Part shown: in pieces, positions 12,878 to 13,773 of the stretch | Numbering within the stretch: the first letter of the stretch is position 1 | Layout of the letters: each line of letters starts with the position of its first letter | Program-made: the position numbers and the translations under genes | Assembly: GCA_003513015.1 (NCBI GenBank) | Contig: DOTA01000219.1 | Coordinates: 1-13,773 of the forward strand | DNA length: 13,773 nucleotides | DNA from: Chloroflexota bacterium | GTDB lineage: Bacteria; Chloroflexota; Anaerolineae; Anaerolineales; UBA11858 | Reading direction: 5' to 3' | The notes under the pieces: model-generated | Seen by the model: only the letters and a program-made list of their open reading frames with translations | The model's database searches: none | Told to the model about the DNA's origin: nothing

Positions 12878-13773
12878 CTACGGCAGAAACAGCTTGTAGA
12901 GATAGTAGAACACGGCCACAAATACAAAGCCCAGACCAATCAGCATGTATTGCTGTACTCGCCCGGTTTGAACCACTCGTAAACTTTTACCCAATTTTTT
13001 GGTACCTTCGCCCATAAAGTCACCAAAACCATTGATGATGGGCATATCGATGTAATTGCGGAAGATAGAACCAATCGAGTAAGTTACACGGGCGAAGAGG
13101 TGCAGAAAACCATCGATAATTTTGCGATCCAAAAACAGATACGAAACAGTCTCAGAAATCCAAATCGCGGGTTTGATGAAGATCACTTCATAGATTTCAT
13201 CGAAGTAGTATTTATTTTGTAAAATCTTGTGAATTGGGCCAAGAGCTTTCTTGACCGGGTCTTCCTGTCCGGCCTGGTATTTGCGGTAGACCAGATAGCC
13301 GCCCAACAAACCGAGGCTAGCCACCAGGACAGAAGTCAGCAAAGGCAGCCAATTAAAGTTAACGGTTGGGAGGTGCTCAGGCAACGTGCTGGCAACCCAA
13401 TCATGGAACCAGTTTCGGGGGCCAAAATTCCGGCCCATGAAATCATCAGGGATCCCCACCCAGCCATAAGTCAGGGAGAAGAAGGCTAAAACCATCAACG
13501 GCAAAGTCATCGTCAAGGGGGTCTCATGGGCATGTTCGGCAGCTTTCGTCCGAGGTTCTCCCAAAAAGGTGAGGGTAATCTGGCGCATGGTGTAAAAAGC
13601 CGTCAACAAGGCCGCCAGCGCCAGCGTGCCAAAGACCATCCAATGCCCTTCTGCAAAAGCATCAGCCAAAATTTCATCTTTCGACCAGAAGCCTGCCGTG
13701 ACCAGTGGAAAACCCGAGAGTGCAAACCCGCCGATCAGGAATGTCCAGAAAGTGATGGGCATCTTCTTGCGCA
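12878..13773 (-). CDS. nuoL: NADH-quinone oxidoreductase subunit L, C-terminal part (cut by window edge)
   Basis: Only the last 298 residues are in the window; the frame runs off the right edge (…RKKMPITFWTF), so the ATG at 13762 is internal. NuoL is the distal antiporter-like subunit of complex I. Counting from that internal Met, LVTAGFWSKDEIL (20-32) is the helix 12 site with the essential Lys28. NKYYFDEIYEVIF (183-195) leads into the lateral helix that runs along the membrane arm, and GRVQQYM (267-273) opens the anchoring last helix. The lateral helix region, from FIKP (195-198) to QTGR (265-268), is about 27 residues longer than usual and contains an internal repeat: 212-235 and 239-262 share D-x-x-I-I-[DN]-G-F and end with [IL]GxxxR. 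Confidence 0.95.
   Translation of the reverse strand, partial: RKKMPITFWTFLIGGFALSGFPLVTAGFWSKDEILADAFAEGHWMVFGTLALAALLTAFYTMRQITLTFLGEPRTKAAEHAHETPLTMTLPLMVLAFFSLTYGWVGIPDDFMGRNFGPRNWFHDWVASTLPEHLPTVNFNWLPLLTSVLVASLGLLGGYLVYRKYQAGQEDPVKKALGPIHKILQNKYYFDEIYEVIFIKPAIWISETVSYLFLDRKIIDGFLHLFARVTYSIGSIFRNYIDMPIINGFGDFMGEGTKKLGKSLRVVQTGRVQQYMLIGLGFVFVAVFYYLYKLFLP
12977..13129 (-). repeat. Internal duplication in the NuoL lateral helix
   Basis: Two 24-residue units offset by 27 residues: DRKIIDGF... (13058-13129) and DMPIINGF... (12977-13048). They share Asp1, Ile4, Ile5, Asp/Asn6, Gly7, Phe8, Gly20 and Arg24. An added helix of about 27 residues would be about 40 angstroms long, close to the width of one antiporter-like subunit. 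Confidence 0.6.

Overview
The window looks like chromosomal DNA of a bacterium from the Chloroflexota, most likely class Anaerolineae. This rests on overall protein character, moderate base composition, a tandem pair of nuoM genes, SH3b-repeat lipoproteins and the mix of Nuo and ATP synthase genes. No rRNA or marker gene confirms it. I see no mobile element, CRISPR array, tRNA or rRNA. No gene-free stretch exceeds about 155 bases.

Left part (1-4177) is a patchwork of single-gene units. It starts with the 3' end of a + strand gene encoding a surface-type protein, followed by a strong hairpin terminator. Next is a - strand gene for a winged-helix, multi-cluster iron-sulfur protein. This gene is divergent from a + strand lipoprotein gene that joins a YbaY/YscW-like domain, a LamG-like beta-sandwich and three SH3b domains. 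A bidirectional terminator separates the lipoprotein gene from a convergent - strand gene for a small secreted protein made of two copies of one cysteine-containing domain. That gene has a good promoter and a leader of about 100 nt.

Middle (4178-8215): murE (peptidoglycan precursor synthesis) lies downstream of, and is separated by a hairpin from, an Fo-only ATP synthase cluster read right to left: atpZ, atpB (a), atpE (c) and an atpF-atpH fusion (b plus the C-terminal domain of delta). The F1 genes (alpha, gamma, beta, epsilon) are not next to it. A promoter with near-consensus boxes sits just after the nuoN stop and would give an almost leaderless atpZ message.

Right part (8256-13773) is the distal membrane arm of respiratory complex I, also read right to left: nuoL (3' part only), nuoM1, nuoM2, nuoN. 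The two NuoM proteins are clearly different from each other. The NuoL lateral helix carries a 27-residue-offset internal duplication. Together these suggest a complex I with four antiporter-like subunits rather than three. One of the four, NuoM2, lacks the central TM7 lysine normally needed for proton transfer. This is the most interesting part of the window.

Together, the right two thirds encode the proton-motive-force machinery: proton export by complex I, and the Fo turbine that uses the gradient. The left third encodes envelope and redox proteins with no obvious link to it.
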